A DNA stretch of 64,000 nt from JAIBJN01 sp963775505 (GCA_963775505.1 CAVZIL010000008.1:670045-734044); one strand, 5' to 3'; counted from the stretch's first letter, positions 28,527 through 37,032 are shown. Translations and numbers: made by a program. Notes: a model not told the origin generated them from the letters alone.

Positions 28527-28550
28527 ATGGAGCCGGCGTCTTGGCGTGCG
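28527..28550 (-). promoter_or_regulatory. Conserved box upstream of kinase B
   Basis: The 24-bp partner of 24217-24244, starting 90 bp before the kinase B ATG. See that entry for the match. The sequence just to its right contains GTACCACT, while AGTGGTAC, its reverse complement, lies at the matching place near the other copy. Confidence 0.45.
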
Positions 28551-28804
28551 AGCGTACCACTTTCGTCCTTGCCTTTCAGTGGCCCATCCGGCGCTCCATC
28601 CAGTCACTGCAGGGCGCCCGTAGCCCAGGCGTCGCTTCGTTCAGCGCGTGGTCGACACGCTGTACCGCGGTCTCGAGTGCTGGCTGGCGCGAAACGTGCC
28701 GTGCGCTCGACCAGATGCGTCTACGGTCGTCCTGACACCAGACTCATCGGCTGGGCTACAGCGCAGCGTGGGTAACGAGACGTGACTCGCTCGAGCAGGG
28801 CGTT

Positions 28805-28844
28805 GGGCGGCTTCGGACGCGGGTTCGATTCCCGCCGCCTCCAT
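28805..28844 (+). repeat. ssrA 3'-end repeat, copy B (perfect, orphan)
   Basis: Bases 28811-28844 repeat the last 33 bases of the tmRNA gene plus one, without a mismatch. No tmRNA or tRNA 5' half lies upstream, so this is not an RNA gene. The preceding GGGCGG and the following GAGAAC match copy D (GGGCGG and GAAAAC) rather than copy A. It fits an attR-type scar of an element inserted at ssrA. Confidence 0.75.
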
Positions 28845-28933
28845 GAGAACAGGTGTGCCAGCCGGTTGAGATTGGCGCGCTGCGCGCGCGGGCTCATCGC
28901 AAATCGCTGACGAGATGAGCAAGGCTCGCCCGC

Positions 28934-29299
28934 CTAGTCCTCCGGGCGGTGGCAAACGGCCTCGACGTTGTGGCCGTCCGGGTCGAGGACATAGCCGCCG
29001 TAGTAGTCGGCGTGGTAGCGCGGGCGAAGGCCGGGCGAGCCGTTGTCGCGGCCACCTGCGGCGAGGGCCGCGGCGTGGAACGCTTCGACGGTCGCGCGGT
29101 CCGGTGCGGCAAACGCGACGTGCATCGGCGCCGCCGGCTCGCCCTCCGTGACGAAGAAGTCAACGCTTCCGAGGTGGAAGCCCACAGCGCCTTCCTCCTC
29201 GGTCATCTCGACCCCGAACGGTGCGAGCGCGGCCTCGTAGAAGCGCGTGCTCGCCGCCAGGTCACGGACCGGGATGACGAGGTGGTCGATGAAGGCCAT
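28934..29299 (-). CDS. VOC-superfamily (glyoxalase-like) protein
   Basis: A 121-residue single-module VOC protein: MAFIDHLVIPVRDLAASTRFYEAAL at the start (shown here as FIDHLVIPVRDLAAST), the paired second unit PMHVAFAAPDRATVEAFHAAAL, and the C-terminal YYGGYVLDPDGHNVEAVCH strand with the conserved Pro-Asp-Gly-His-Asn-Val-Glu. The His and Glu may bind a metal. Close relatives are usually annotated as glyoxalase or bleomycin-resistance-like proteins of unknown substrate. It lies seven bases after the NUDIX gene stop and is probably cotranscribed with it. Confidence 0.85.
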   Translation of the reverse strand: MAFIDHLVIPVRDLAASTRFYEAALAPFGVEMTEEEGAVGFHLGSVDFFVTEGEPAAPMHVAFAAPDRATVEAFHAAALAAGGRDNGSPGLRPRYHADYYGGYVLDPDGHNVEAVCHRPED

Positions 29300-29306
29300 G
29301 TTGCAC

Positions 29307-29705
29307 TCAGGTGATCAGCTGCCGAGCGGCGAGCTCCGGCAGGACGTGGTTCCGTATCGCTGGGGCGAGTCTCCCGGGCCCGTCGCCGTCCGCGCCGACC
29401 CAGGCCAGGGCCGCGATCTCTGCTCGAGTCGAGATCGGACCAGTGACACGGACCAGGTACACGTGCATCTCCATCGCGACGCCTTCGATGGCGGCCTCGT
29501 CCGATACGACGCCAAGGAGGTCGGCGTGCACGATCGCCACGCCAAGCTCCTCCTCGAGCTCTCGGGCGAGCGTGTCCCGCGGCTTCTCGTCCCTTTCCGG
29601 CTTTCCGCCAGGGAGATAGAAGACATCGGGCGCCTCCTGCTTGCTGACGAGCAAGACCTTCTCGGAATCGATGATGGCGGCCGCAACGACCTGGAGAGGA
29701 GGCAC
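29307..29705 (-). CDS. NUDIX hydrolase
   Basis: A 132-residue pyrophosphohydrolase. The complete Nudix box GGKPERDEKPRDTLARELEE followed by ELGV (residues about 33-56) carries the GX5EX7REUXEEXGU pattern, so the magnesium-binding glutamates are intact. The substrate, such as an oxidised nucleotide or a nucleotide sugar, cannot be told. The GTG at 29705 starts VPPLQVVAAAII directly before the first strand and has GGGAGC upstream. A longer reading to 29957 runs through unrelated sequence, including the copy of the ssrA downstream flank, and was not used. Confidence 0.85.
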   Translation of the reverse strand: MPPLQVVAAAIIDSEKVLLVSKQEAPDVFYLPGGKPERDEKPRDTLARELEEELGVAIVHADLLGVVSDEAAIEGVAMEMHVYLVRVTGPISTRAEIAALAWVGADGDGPGRLAPAIRNHVLPELAARQLIT

Positions 29706-29892
29706 GACGCTCCCATCGTTAGTGAACGGGCACCGCGTAGAGCAGACGCCGCCGGTCTCTCCTCGTCGCCCGCCGATTGCAGCCTTCGTCACGAGCAGGG
29801 GTGCAAACCACCGTGACCAGGGGGTGCAGGCGGCGCGCTGGCGCCGTCGCGACGCGAGCAGCCAAGCAGCGCGCCTGAACTCCAGAACGGTC

Positions 29893-29921
29893 CCATCGGC
29901 TTGGTTGAGCGAAGAAGGGAT
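29893..29921 (+). repeat. Copy of the sequence just downstream of ssrA (copy C)
   Basis: These 29 bases match 18984-19012, the end of ssrA and its downstream flank, at 25 positions. Both contain CCATCGGCT, then GGTTGAGCG and AAGGGAT. The T-arm part of ssrA is absent here. A similar flank follows copy E at 37171-37190. Confidence 0.6.
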
Positions 29922-29984
29922 AGCAACAACCGACACGCCTGACCCATCCACTCGCACCCAGAAGGGGTGGTGGGCTGCGTGCTC

Positions 29985-30356
29985 CTAGGTCTGAATCGCG
30001 CGACCGCTCGCTGACCGAGCGTCCGTCTCTCGAGTCGGGTCGGGCGAGTGTGGCTGTTTGGGCAGGAGGCGGTGGCCGTCAACGACTGCCGAAGCTACGT
30101 CGACGAGCTTCCGGTTCGCCGAGCGCGCGTGGTCTCGGAGCAGTTCAAAAGCTGCCCGCTCGTCGATCGAGTGGCGTTCCATGAGAATGCCCTTCGCCCG
30201 CTCCGTGACCGCTCGGCGGCCGAAGGCGCCTTCGAGGTCGTGGTATTCAGTGAAGCGGCGCAGCACGATGTCGATCGAGCTCTGCCAGTCCTTGACGTCC
30301 GCATCCGTGATGTAGGCGAAGACGCCACGTTTGGATGCCTCCCTGACGAACGGCGA
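29985..30356 (-). pseudogene. 5'-truncated ANTAR-domain response regulator
   Basis: What remains is the end of a receiver domain (REASKRGVFAYITDADVKDW, the beta-5/alpha-5 region) and a full ANTAR domain (AVTERAKGILMERHSIDERA, then AFELLRDHARSANRKLVDVA), which in intact proteins binds paired RNA hairpins to prevent transcription termination. The first 80 or so residues, including the phospho-acceptor aspartate, are missing. The open frame continues upstream to 30506 but with unrelated arginine-rich sequence. It therefore looks like a fragment cut at about 30356. A stand-alone ANTAR protein started at an internal TTG is less likely. Confidence 0.6.
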
Positions 30357-30587
30357 CCGGCTGTGGCTCAAGGCCGCCCGACAGTTCGGGCGGGCCGGTG
30401 CTAGGGTGGATGTTCGTCCAGCTCTCGCCCTCGGCGGACGATTTCTTTCGGCTCCGACACTTGGCCGACGTGGCGCGTGACCCGCCTGGTCGCGCGGAAA
30501 ACACAAGCGTCGGGAGCCGCCTTATGTCTCTCTCTTTCGTGAACCGCTCGATCGGTTCATATCCCTGCACGGATGAGAGGAGAAGCA

Positions 30588-31818
30588 ATGACTGAGAAGA
30601 CAGGGCGGCGCGTCCCGCCGCGCTTCCCGCGACGCGCCGAAGACAGCGCAATCCGCCCCTTCCACATCGACGTTCCGGAAGACGAAACTCGTCGACCTCC
30701 GCGAGCGCATCGCGGCCACGCGCTGGCCCACCAAGGAGCTCGTCCCGGACCGGTCGCAGGGCGTCCAGCTGGCGACGATGCAGGAGCTCGCGCGCTACTG
30801 GGCGGAGGACTACGACTTCGGACGGATCGAGGCGAGACTGAACGCGCTGCCGCAGTTCACGACCGAGATCGACGGGGTCGAGATCCACTTCATCCACGTG
30901 CAGTCCAAGCACGAGGACGCGTTGCCGCTGATCATGACGCATGGCTGGCCCGGCTCGGTGATCGAGCTGCTCGAGACCATCGGCCCGCTCACCGACCCGA
31001 CCGCTCACGGCGGCACCCCCGGCGACGCATTCCACCTGGTGCTGCCGTCCTTGCCTGGCTACGGCTTCTCGGGCGAGCCGAGCCGAGCTCGGCTGGGACG
31101 CCGACCGCATCGCACGCGCGTGGGCTGAGCTGATGGACCGCCTCGGCTACACGCGCTACGTCGCCCAGGGGGGCGACGTGGGCGCCTACATCACCGACTC
31201 GATGGGCCGCCAGGCGCCCCAGGGTCTGCTCGGGATCCACCTCAACGTGCTCACCGCGGCGGTCGGTCTCAAGGACCAGCTGCCGGCGGAGTCCGAGCAG
31301 GAACGGGCGGCGCACGACGCGCTCAACACGTTCTTGACGGATGGCTTCGCCATCGTCCTCGAGCAGTCCACCCGGCCGCAAACGATCGGCTACGCCCTGC
31401 TTGATTCACCCGTCGCTCTGGCGGCCTGGATGCTCGACCACGACACGGACTCCTACTACAAGTTCTCCCGCGCGATCGTCGACGGCGAGCCCGCAGGCAA
31501 CCTCACCCGGGAAAACATCGTCGACGACATCACGCTGTACTGGCTGACGGGCACCGGCGCGTCGGCGGCCCGGTGGTACTGGGAGTTCGGACGGGCCGCA
31601 GCCGGTGCGGCCGGACAGGCTCCGCCGCCGGTCGCGGTTCCGGTCGCCTACACGAACTTCCCCGGCGAGGTCTTCCCTGCCCCGCGCAGCTGGGTCGAGG
31701 TGGTTTTTCCCGGCGTCGCCTACTTCAACGAGCCCGACAGGGGCGGCCACTTCGCCGCCTGGGAGGAGCCCGAGCTCTTCTCGACGAGGTGCGGGCTGCG
31801 TTCCGCTCGCTGCGATAG
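30588..31818 (+). pseudogene. Epoxide hydrolase (EHN type), first of a tandem pair, frameshifted
   Basis: A near full-length microsomal-type epoxide hydrolase carrying three single-base changes. ATG 30588 follows GAGGAGAA and starts well (IRPFHIDVPEDE). An extra base near 30686 shifts the frame into LVDLRERIAATRWP. An extra C near 31084 shifts it again after GYGFSGEPS into ELGWDADRIARAWAEL. A missing C near 31782 breaks ELFSDEVRAAFRSLR; the intact neighbour has TTCTCCGACGAG where this gene has TTCTCGACGAG. The oxyanion motif HGWPGS, nucleophile Asp in QGGDVGA and His in RGGHFAAWEEPE are all present. The last shift makes the frame run into the next gene, giving a false fused protein. Confidence 0.8.
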
Positions 31819-31831
31819 CAAAGGAGGAAGT

Positions 31832-33028
31832 TTGAGCACTGCTGTCGACACAACCACGGACATCCGCACCTTCCGCATCGATGTCGCGGACGAGCAGATC
31901 GACGACCTGCGCCGACGCATCGCCGCGACCCGACTGCCCAGCATGGAGCTCGTCGCAGACCGGTCGCAGGGAGTGCAGCTCGCGACGATCCAGGAGCTCG
32001 CGCGCTACTGGGCGGAGGACTACGACTTCGGCCGGGTCGAGGCGCGGCTCAATGCGCATCCGCAGTTCACGACCGAGATCGACGGAGTGGACGTCCACTT
32101 CATCCACGTCCGCTCGCCGCACGAGAGCGCGTTGCCGCTGATCATGACGCACGGCTGGCCCGGCTCGGTCGTTGAGCTGCTCGAGACGGTCGGCCCGCTG
32201 ACCGACCCGACTGCGTACGGCGGAACCGCCGAGGACGCATTCCACCTCGTCCTGCCGTCCGTCCCCGGCTACGGCTTCTCCGGCGAGCCCACGGAAGTCG
32301 GTTGGGGCCCCGGCCGCGTCGCGCGTGCCTGGGCGGAGCTGATGCAACGCCTCGGCTATACGCGCTACGTCGCACAGGGCGGCGACGTCGGCGCCGTGAT
32401 TACTGACGCGATGGGCCGCCTGGCGCCCGAGGGGCTGCTCGGCATCCACCTCAACGTGCTCATCGCGGGTCTCGAGGACCTGCCGGCGGAGTCCGAGCAG
32501 GAACGGGCGGCGCACGACGCGCTCACCACGTTCTTGACGGACGGCTTCGGTTACTTCTCGGAGCAGACCACGCGGCCGCAGACGATCGGCTACTCCCTGC
32601 TGGATTCGCCCGTCGGGCTGGCGGCCTGGATGCTCGACCACGACACGGACGGCTACTACAAGTTCTCCCGCGCGTTCGTCGACGGCGAGCCCGTGGGCAA
32701 TCTCACCCGGGACAACATCGTCGACGACATCACGCTGTACTGGCTGACGGGCACCGGCGCGTCGGCCGCCCGGTGGTACTGGGAGGTCGGACGGGCCCAG
32801 GCCGCAGCCGGTGCGGCCGGCGGCCAGGCTCCTCCGGCGGTCTCGGTTCCGGTCGGCTTCACGACGTTCCCCGGCGAGGTCTGGGCTGCCCCGCGCAGCT
32901 GGGTCGAGAAGGTCTACCCCACCCTTACCTACTTCAACGAGGTCGACAGGGGCGGCCACTTCGCCGCCTGGGAGGAGCCGGAGCTCTTCTCCGACGAGGT
33001 GCGGGCCGCATTCAAGTCCCTGCGGTAG
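31832..33028 (+). CDS. Epoxide hydrolase (EHN type), second of the tandem pair, intact
   Basis: A 398-residue alpha/beta-hydrolase that would open epoxides to diols through an ester intermediate. The EHN domain (IRTFRIDVADEQIDDLRRRI) leads to oxyanion loop HGWPGS (residues 108-112), nucleophile Asp185 in AQGGDVGAVITD, conserved lid tyrosines, and catalytic His376 in DRGGHFAAWEEPE. The TTG start at 31832 was chosen because AAGGAGG lies five bases upstream; there is no closer ATG or GTG. It follows the damaged paralogue by 13 bp and is very similar to it along the whole length, so it may have taken over its function. Confidence 0.9.
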   Translation: MSTAVDTTTDIRTFRIDVADEQIDDLRRRIAATRLPSMELVADRSQGVQLATIQELARYWAEDYDFGRVEARLNAHPQFTTEIDGVDVHFIHVRSPHESALPLIMTHGWPGSVVELLETVGPLTDPTAYGGTAEDAFHLVLPSVPGYGFSGEPTEVGWGPGRVARAWAELMQRLGYTRYVAQGGDVGAVITDAMGRLAPEGLLGIHLNVLIAGLEDLPAESEQERAAHDALTTFLTDGFGYFSEQTTRPQTIGYSLLDSPVGLAAWMLDHDTDGYYKFSRAFVDGEPVGNLTRDNIVDDITLYWLTGTGASAARWYWEVGRAQAAAGAAGGQAPPAVSVPVGFTTFPGEVWAAPRSWVEKVYPTLTYFNEVDRGGHFAAWEEPELFSDEVRAAFKSLR

Positions 33029-33097
33029 CTCAGGGCGTCGACTGGGGCGGCGACCGTGCCGCCCCAGTCACTACCCGCGAACCCGGAGACGACTCTC

Positions 33098-33223
33098 ATG
33101 GCCCTACTGGACAACGAGGACTGGCTCAGGTGGTGGGCACGCCGCCACCGAGAATCCGGCGTGCAGGCGCTTGCTGAGGAACTCCGTCGCTTGCCGTGGC
33201 GCGCCGGCGCCCAAGGGAGCTGA
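33098..33223 (+). CDS. Small Trp/Arg-rich ORF
   Basis: A 41-residue reading frame (starts ALLDNEDWLRWWARRHRE) placed 6 bp before another small gene on the same strand. There is no recognised domain. It could be an amphipathic helix protein, given its tryptophan and arginine pattern. The ribosome site is weak (CCGGAGAC about nine bases upstream). Its compact spacing to the next gene supports coding, but the length does not allow certainty. Confidence 0.35.
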   Translation: MALLDNEDWLRWWARRHRESGVQALAEELRRLPWRAGAQGS

Positions 33224-33229
33224 GACGAC

Positions 33230-33445
33230 ATGGTGGAGTTTCGTGGCTGGTGGATCGTCCTGGACGCCGTCTGCTGGATCTTCATCGCGATCGCCTTGGG
33301 GATGGGCGCATTCGGTGAGTGGCCCCCGTCGCCGTACAACGCGATCCTTCTTGTCGCAGTTGTGCTCGCATGCATCTGGTCACTGTGGGCCTGGAGAAGC
33401 GCTCGAGCCGGCAGACGTCCGCCTGATGCGGGCTCAGCTGACTGA
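33230..33445 (+). CDS. Small two-helix membrane protein
   Basis: A 71-residue protein with two hydrophobic segments (WWIVLDAVCWIFIAIALGMG and YNAILLVAVVLACIWSLWAW) separated by a short polar turn, and a basic tail. This is the form of many small inner-membrane proteins of unknown role. It begins six bases after the 41-residue ORF and ends ten bases before the convergent M50 protease gene. I do not recognise the family. Confidence 0.5.
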   Translation: MVEFRGWWIVLDAVCWIFIAIALGMGAFGEWPPSPYNAILLVAVVLACIWSLWAWRSARAGRRPPDAGSAD

Positions 33446-33455
33446 AGAAAGCCGC

Positions 33456-34601
33456 CTACGGCGCGCGCTCAGGCGTGGCGCCCCGAACAGGTCGCGAAGG
33501 CCGCGCCACCTCGAGGGCCCGCGCGAGATCGGTGATCGAGAGCAATCCTGCGAGACGTCCGTCGTCGACGACTAGGCCGCGGTTCACCTCGCTCGCGGAC
33601 AGCTCTGCCAGCGCGTCGATTGCCTCTTCGTCCTCGTCGAGCGACGGCACCTGATCGAAAGGAATCATCGCGTCCCGCACGCGGCGCGCGTTCCATTCGT
33701 CGCGCGGAACTGCTGCGACCGAGCGAAACGCGAGCAGCCCGATCGGGTGCCCGTGCTCGAGCACCGGATACGTCGTGTAACGCAGTGACCGTGCGACCTC
33801 GTCCATGAACTGGCCGAGGCTGAGGTCGGCATCGACGGTCACCGGCTGACGGGTCATGAGGTCACGCACCTTGAGACCGTTGAGCGCCTGCCTGGCGACC
33901 ACGTAGCGGGCTTCGGCCGTCGCCGCCTGGAGCAGGAACCAGCCGATAAACGCCAGCCATGCGCCGCTGAAAGTCCCTTCGACGATGAGCATGAGAACGC
34001 CGAGCCCGATGAACAGGAAGCCGAAGCCGCGGCCGACCCCGGCAGCCACGTGTGTCGCCCATTGCAGGTCGCCCCGCAGTTGCCAGAGCGCCGAGCGCAG
34101 GACGCGCCCCCCGTCCAGCGGCAGCGCCGGCAACAGGTTGAACGCAAGCAGGATGAGGTTCGTGAACCCCAGCCAGGCGACCACCCCGTCGACCGCGTTC
34201 GGAAGCCCCGCGACCGCCGCGACCAGCACGCAGAGGAGGCCGATCACAAGCGAGACGAGCGGACCCGCAATCGCGATCCGGAACTCGGCGCCGGCGCTCG
34301 GAAAGCCGGTCTTGAACTGCGCCACCCCGCCGAAGAGCCAGAGGTTGATCCCCTCGATCTCGACCCCCTCTCGTCTCGCCTGCAGCGCGTGACCGAGCTC
34401 GTGCAGCAGGAGCGAGACGAAGAAGAGAAGCGCGGCCACGACGGCCAGCGCGATGTACTCACCGTCGGAGAAGCCAGGGTTCTGGGACGGGAACACGGCG
34501 ACCGCGAGCGACCAGACGATGAGCGCGAACACGATCAGCCAGCTCCAGTTCACCCCGATCCGGATGCCGGCGATCCGGCCCAACTGAAGAGTCGGGCTCA
34601 C
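33456..34601 (-). CDS. M50-family site-2-type metalloprotease with CBS domains
   Basis: A 381-residue intramembrane zinc protease of the Rip3-like group. It starts with an N-terminal helix (NWSWLIVFALIVWSLAVAVF), has the zinc motif HELGH at residues 67-71 inside a hydrophobic segment, a second conserved motif NLLPALPLDGGRVLR (the Asp is the third zinc ligand), further helices, and two C-terminal CBS domains (VRDLMTRQPVTVDADLSLGQ, then VRDAMIPFDQVPSLDEDEEA) that may bind adenine nucleotides. The GTG at 34601 gives the usual start SPTLQLGRIAGIRIGVNWSW; longer readings add a basic, unrelated leader. Substrates are usually membrane-bound regulators, none obvious here. Confidence 0.92.
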   Translation of the reverse strand: MSPTLQLGRIAGIRIGVNWSWLIVFALIVWSLAVAVFPSQNPGFSDGEYIALAVVAALLFFVSLLLHELGHALQARREGVEIEGINLWLFGGVAQFKTGFPSAGAEFRIAIAGPLVSLVIGLLCVLVAAVAGLPNAVDGVVAWLGFTNLILLAFNLLPALPLDGGRVLRSALWQLRGDLQWATHVAAGVGRGFGFLFIGLGVLMLIVEGTFSGAWLAFIGWFLLQAATAEARYVVARQALNGLKVRDLMTRQPVTVDADLSLGQFMDEVARSLRYTTYPVLEHGHPIGLLAFRSVAAVPRDEWNARRVRDAMIPFDQVPSLDEDEEAIDALAELSASEVNRGLVVDDGRLAGLLSITDLARALEVARPSRPVRGATPERAP

Positions 34602-34907
34602 AAGGACGAACTCTACGCCTCGGTGTCTGATCGAGGCACCCCGCCGTCGCAAGAACGCCTGAGCGAAAAGTCGCTGCGTGGACCAGGCGTGTGCAATCTG
34701 CACCGCGCAGTTCTGCAGACGATTTGTCGCGCCGCGTATCTAGGTCTCGCGGGCGGCTTCGGACGCGGGCTCGGGTTCCCTCCGCCTCCATGAAAACGCG
34801 GTCGCGTGCAGGGTTTTTCTCATTGCGCCAGACCCGTCGGCCGACGGAATCCGAACACGGCGCACATGTACGTGTCGCGCACCGGCAACCAGACAGGACG
34901 GGCGACG
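34602..34907. other. Intergenic region containing ssrA-end copy D
   Basis: A 306-bp space between the divergent M50 protease and aldo/keto reductase genes. Apart from the degenerate ssrA 3'-end copy at 34751-34791 I see no gene. An ATG at 34866 could extend the reductase N terminus but lacks homology-like sequence. Confidence 0.6.
34751..34791 (+). repeat. ssrA 3'-end repeat, copy D (degenerate)
   Basis: From 34757 this matches copy B over its length with three substitutions and one inserted G: CTTCGGACGCGGG is exact, the T loop has changed, and CCGCCTCCAT is exact. The flanks GGGCGG before and GAAAAC after also match copy B (GGGCGG, GAGAAC). Copies B and D therefore bracket 28.8-34.8 kb as direct repeats. 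Confidence 0.65.
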
Positions 34908-35898
34908 ATGCGGACGCGGACACTGGGCAGTGGCGAGTGGGCGGTCGAGGTGAGCGAGCAGGGGCTCGGCTGCATGGGGATGAGCGAGTTCTACGGCGCG
35001 GCCGACGAAGCTGAGGCAGAGGCGACGCTGCTCCGGGCGGTGGAGTTGGGAGTCACCTTCTTCGACACCGCCGACGTGCTACGGTCCCTTCACCAACGAG
35101 CGGCTCCTGGGACGCGTGCTGGGACCGCGCCGCGACGGCGTGGTGATCGCCACCAAGTTCGGCAACGTACGCGGTGAGAACGGTGAGTGGCGCGGCCTCC
35201 GCGGAGACGCCGCCTACGTGCACGAGGCCTGCGACGCGTCGCTGCAGCGGCTCGGCGTCGACCACATCGACCTCTACTTTCAGCATCGCGTGGACCGCAC
35301 CGTTCCGATCGAGGAGACGGTGGGCGCGCTCGCCGAGCTGGTGGTTGCGGGCAAGGTACGGCGCCTGGGGCTGAGCGAGGCCTCGCCGGAGACGATCCGT
35401 CGGGCGCACGCCGTGCACCCGATTACGGCGCTGCAGACCGAGTACTCGTTGTGGGAGCGGACACTGGAGGCGGAGATTCTGCCGACGCTGCGCGAGCTCG
35501 GGATCGGCCTCGTGGCGTACTCGCCGCTGGGGCGGGGCTTCCTCACCGGGCAGCTCCGGGACGTCAGCACGCTCGATGACGGCGATTTCCGCTCGGTGGC
35601 ATTCCCGCGCATGGCGGGCGAGAACCTGGAGGCCAACCGGCTGCTGGTCGACGAGCTGGCGGGCATCGCCGCCGGCGTCGGTGCCGAGCCGGCCCAGGTG
35701 GCGCTGGCGTGGGTGCTCTCACGTGGGGGAGACGTCGTGCCCATACCGGGGACCAAGCGGCGCCGCTGGCTCGAGCAGAACGCGGCGGCCGGCGACATCG
35801 AGCTCTCCGCGGACGTGCTGGCGCAGCTGGAACGGGCGTTTCCCCCGGGTGCTGCCGCAGGCGACCGCTACCAGAGCATGGCCTCGATCGACGGCTGA
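34908..35898 (+). pseudogene. Aldo/keto reductase with one frameshift
   Basis: An NADPH-dependent reductase of the AKR13/YakC-like group, complete except for one extra C near 35079. The first frame reads MRTRTLGSGEW, then GLGCMGMSEFYG and VTFFDTADV. After removing one base it continues YGPFTNERLLGRVL, then IDLYFQHRVDRTVPIEETVG, the VAYSPLGRGFLTG strand, and the cofactor motif VPIPGTKRRRWLEQN. The catalytic Asp and Tyr (DTADVY) straddle the shift, and Lys and His of the tetrad are present. Without correction the protein would be inactive. The family reduces aldehydes and ketones or methylglyoxal-like compounds. Confidence 0.8.
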
Positions 35899-35961
35899 GC
35901 GTCCGCCACGCGTCGGTTGGGGTGAGGCTCGTCGACGCCTTACCGAGCCGCCGCCTCCACT

Positions 35962-37032
35962 TCAGGGCTCGCGGCCGCCGGGTTGGATCCCCGTGCCGGG
36001 CGCGGCGTCCGTCGGTGCCTGGTCGGGTCGGTGGCGCTTCCACGTCGCGCCGGCCAGGAGCCCGATCACGAGCGTGGGCACCATCGTCAGGACGCGGTAG
36101 ACGAGCACGGCGGCGACGACCTCGGCCTGGCCGCCGCCGAAGCCGATGAGTGCGGTCGTCAGGCCGAGCTCGACGATGCCGAGGCCGCCCGGGGTGATGG
36201 GTATCGAGCCGAGCAGGCGTACGAGGGACCAGGCGGCGAACGCCTCGACGGCGGTGACCTCGTCCGCGCCGACGCCGAGGACGCGGAGCGAGACGAGCAG
36301 CACCAGGTAGACGGTGAGATGCCCGGCGAGCGTCGCGAGCGTCAGGACGTGCCAGCGGCGCCTGAGGAGCGAGTTCGTGCGGGCGCGGAAGCGCACGAAC
36401 GCCTCGCCGTCCCACGTCACCGGCTGCTTCCGGAACAGCCGCTTGCCCCACGAGGCGGCTCGGGCCGCGAGGTCGCCGACCCGGCGCGCCAGCCTCGCGG
36501 TGCTGAGGCCGGCGGCGAAGCCCGCCAGCACGACCACGAGGATGGCAAGCCCGATGAACGCGATCGTGTCGAGCGCGGCGTGGGGGGTGCCGGTCAGCGC
36601 CAGCAACGCAAGCGCGACGGTCGGGAACGCGAGCATGGCGAGCTGGTTCCAGACGCCGGTGACCGCCACCGCCAGGCTGACCGGCGCGGGTGCGAAGCCC
36701 CAGCCTCGCAGGATTGCGAACGACAGCGCCATCCCGACGGCGACTCCTGCCGGCGCGACGTAGGTCGAGGCGGTCGAGGCCTGGGTGACCACGAACGCCT
36801 GGCGGAACCGGAGGCCCGGCAGCGCGGCCATCCACGGAGGCGCGAAGGTGGCGAGATTCAGCGCCGTCGCTCCCGCGAGAAGCCCGAGATCCGCCCAGGA
36901 GAGGCCCTTGACGACGTCCCACACGTCGCGGTAGTCGGCGATGCGCGGCAGGACGAATGCAAATGTTCCGACCACCACGGCGATCCCGAGGCCGCCGCCG
37001 AGCACATGTCGCTTCGAGATCCTCTTCCGCAT
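35962..37032 (-). CDS. Flippase-like membrane protein (LPG-synthase transmembrane family)
   Basis: A 356-residue protein with about eight hydrophobic helices in the pattern of the lysylphosphatidylglycerol-synthase transmembrane (UPF0104) family. It shows the family's ASTASTYVAPAGVAVGMALS and GSIPITPGGLGIVELGLTTA segments, the latter being the hallmark PxxPGGLGxxE. Stand-alone members lack the aminoacyl-transferase domain and are thought to move lipids or glycolipids across the membrane. The ATG at 37032 gives the expected start before the first helix (HVLGGGLGIAVVVGTFAFVL). Longer readings run into the ssrA-end copy E. Confidence 0.85.
   Translation of the reverse strand: MRKRISKRHVLGGGLGIAVVVGTFAFVLPRIADYRDVWDVVKGLSWADLGLLAGATALNLATFAPPWMAALPGLRFRQAFVVTQASTASTYVAPAGVAVGMALSFAILRGWGFAPAPVSLAVAVTGVWNQLAMLAFPTVALALLALTGTPHAALDTIAFIGLAILVVVLAGFAAGLSTARLARRVGDLAARAASWGKRLFRKQPVTWDGEAFVRFRARTNSLLRRRWHVLTLATLAGHLTVYLVLLVSLRVLGVGADEVTAVEAFAAWSLVRLLGSIPITPGGLGIVELGLTTALIGFGGGQAEVVAAVLVYRVLTMVPTLVIGLLAGATWKRHRPDQAPTDAAPGTGIQPGGREP

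Larger units (their letters stand above)
28438..28933. other. Intergenic region with regulatory box and ssrA 3'-end copy
   Basis: This 496-bp gap between kinase B and the VOC gene encodes nothing I can support. It holds the kinase-B leader, the box at 28527-28550 and, near its middle right, the perfect ssrA 3'-end copy (28811-28844). Apparent minus-strand proteins containing MEAAGIEPASE arise from reading the antisense of the tmRNA-like sequence and are not genes. Confidence 0.7.

Noticed and set aside
28760..28844. A tRNA gene ending in the T arm at 28811-28844
   Set aside because: No matching acceptor 5' strand, D arm or anticodon arm can be found upstream; only the ssrA 3' end is present.
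28641..28955. Minus-strand ORF containing MEAAGIEPASE
   Set aside because: This peptide comes from antisense reading of a tRNA/tmRNA-type T arm (copy B). It is a well-known spurious prediction and lacks a ribosome site.
31133..33028. A 631-residue double epoxide hydrolase
   Set aside because: The join is caused by a one-base deletion near 31782; the second gene has its own AAGGAGG and TTG start at 31832.
35945..35955. A further ssrA-end copy (CCGCCGCCTCCA) after the aldo/keto reductase
   Set aside because: Only about a dozen bases match and no T-arm sequence precedes them; chance is likely in this GC-rich DNA.
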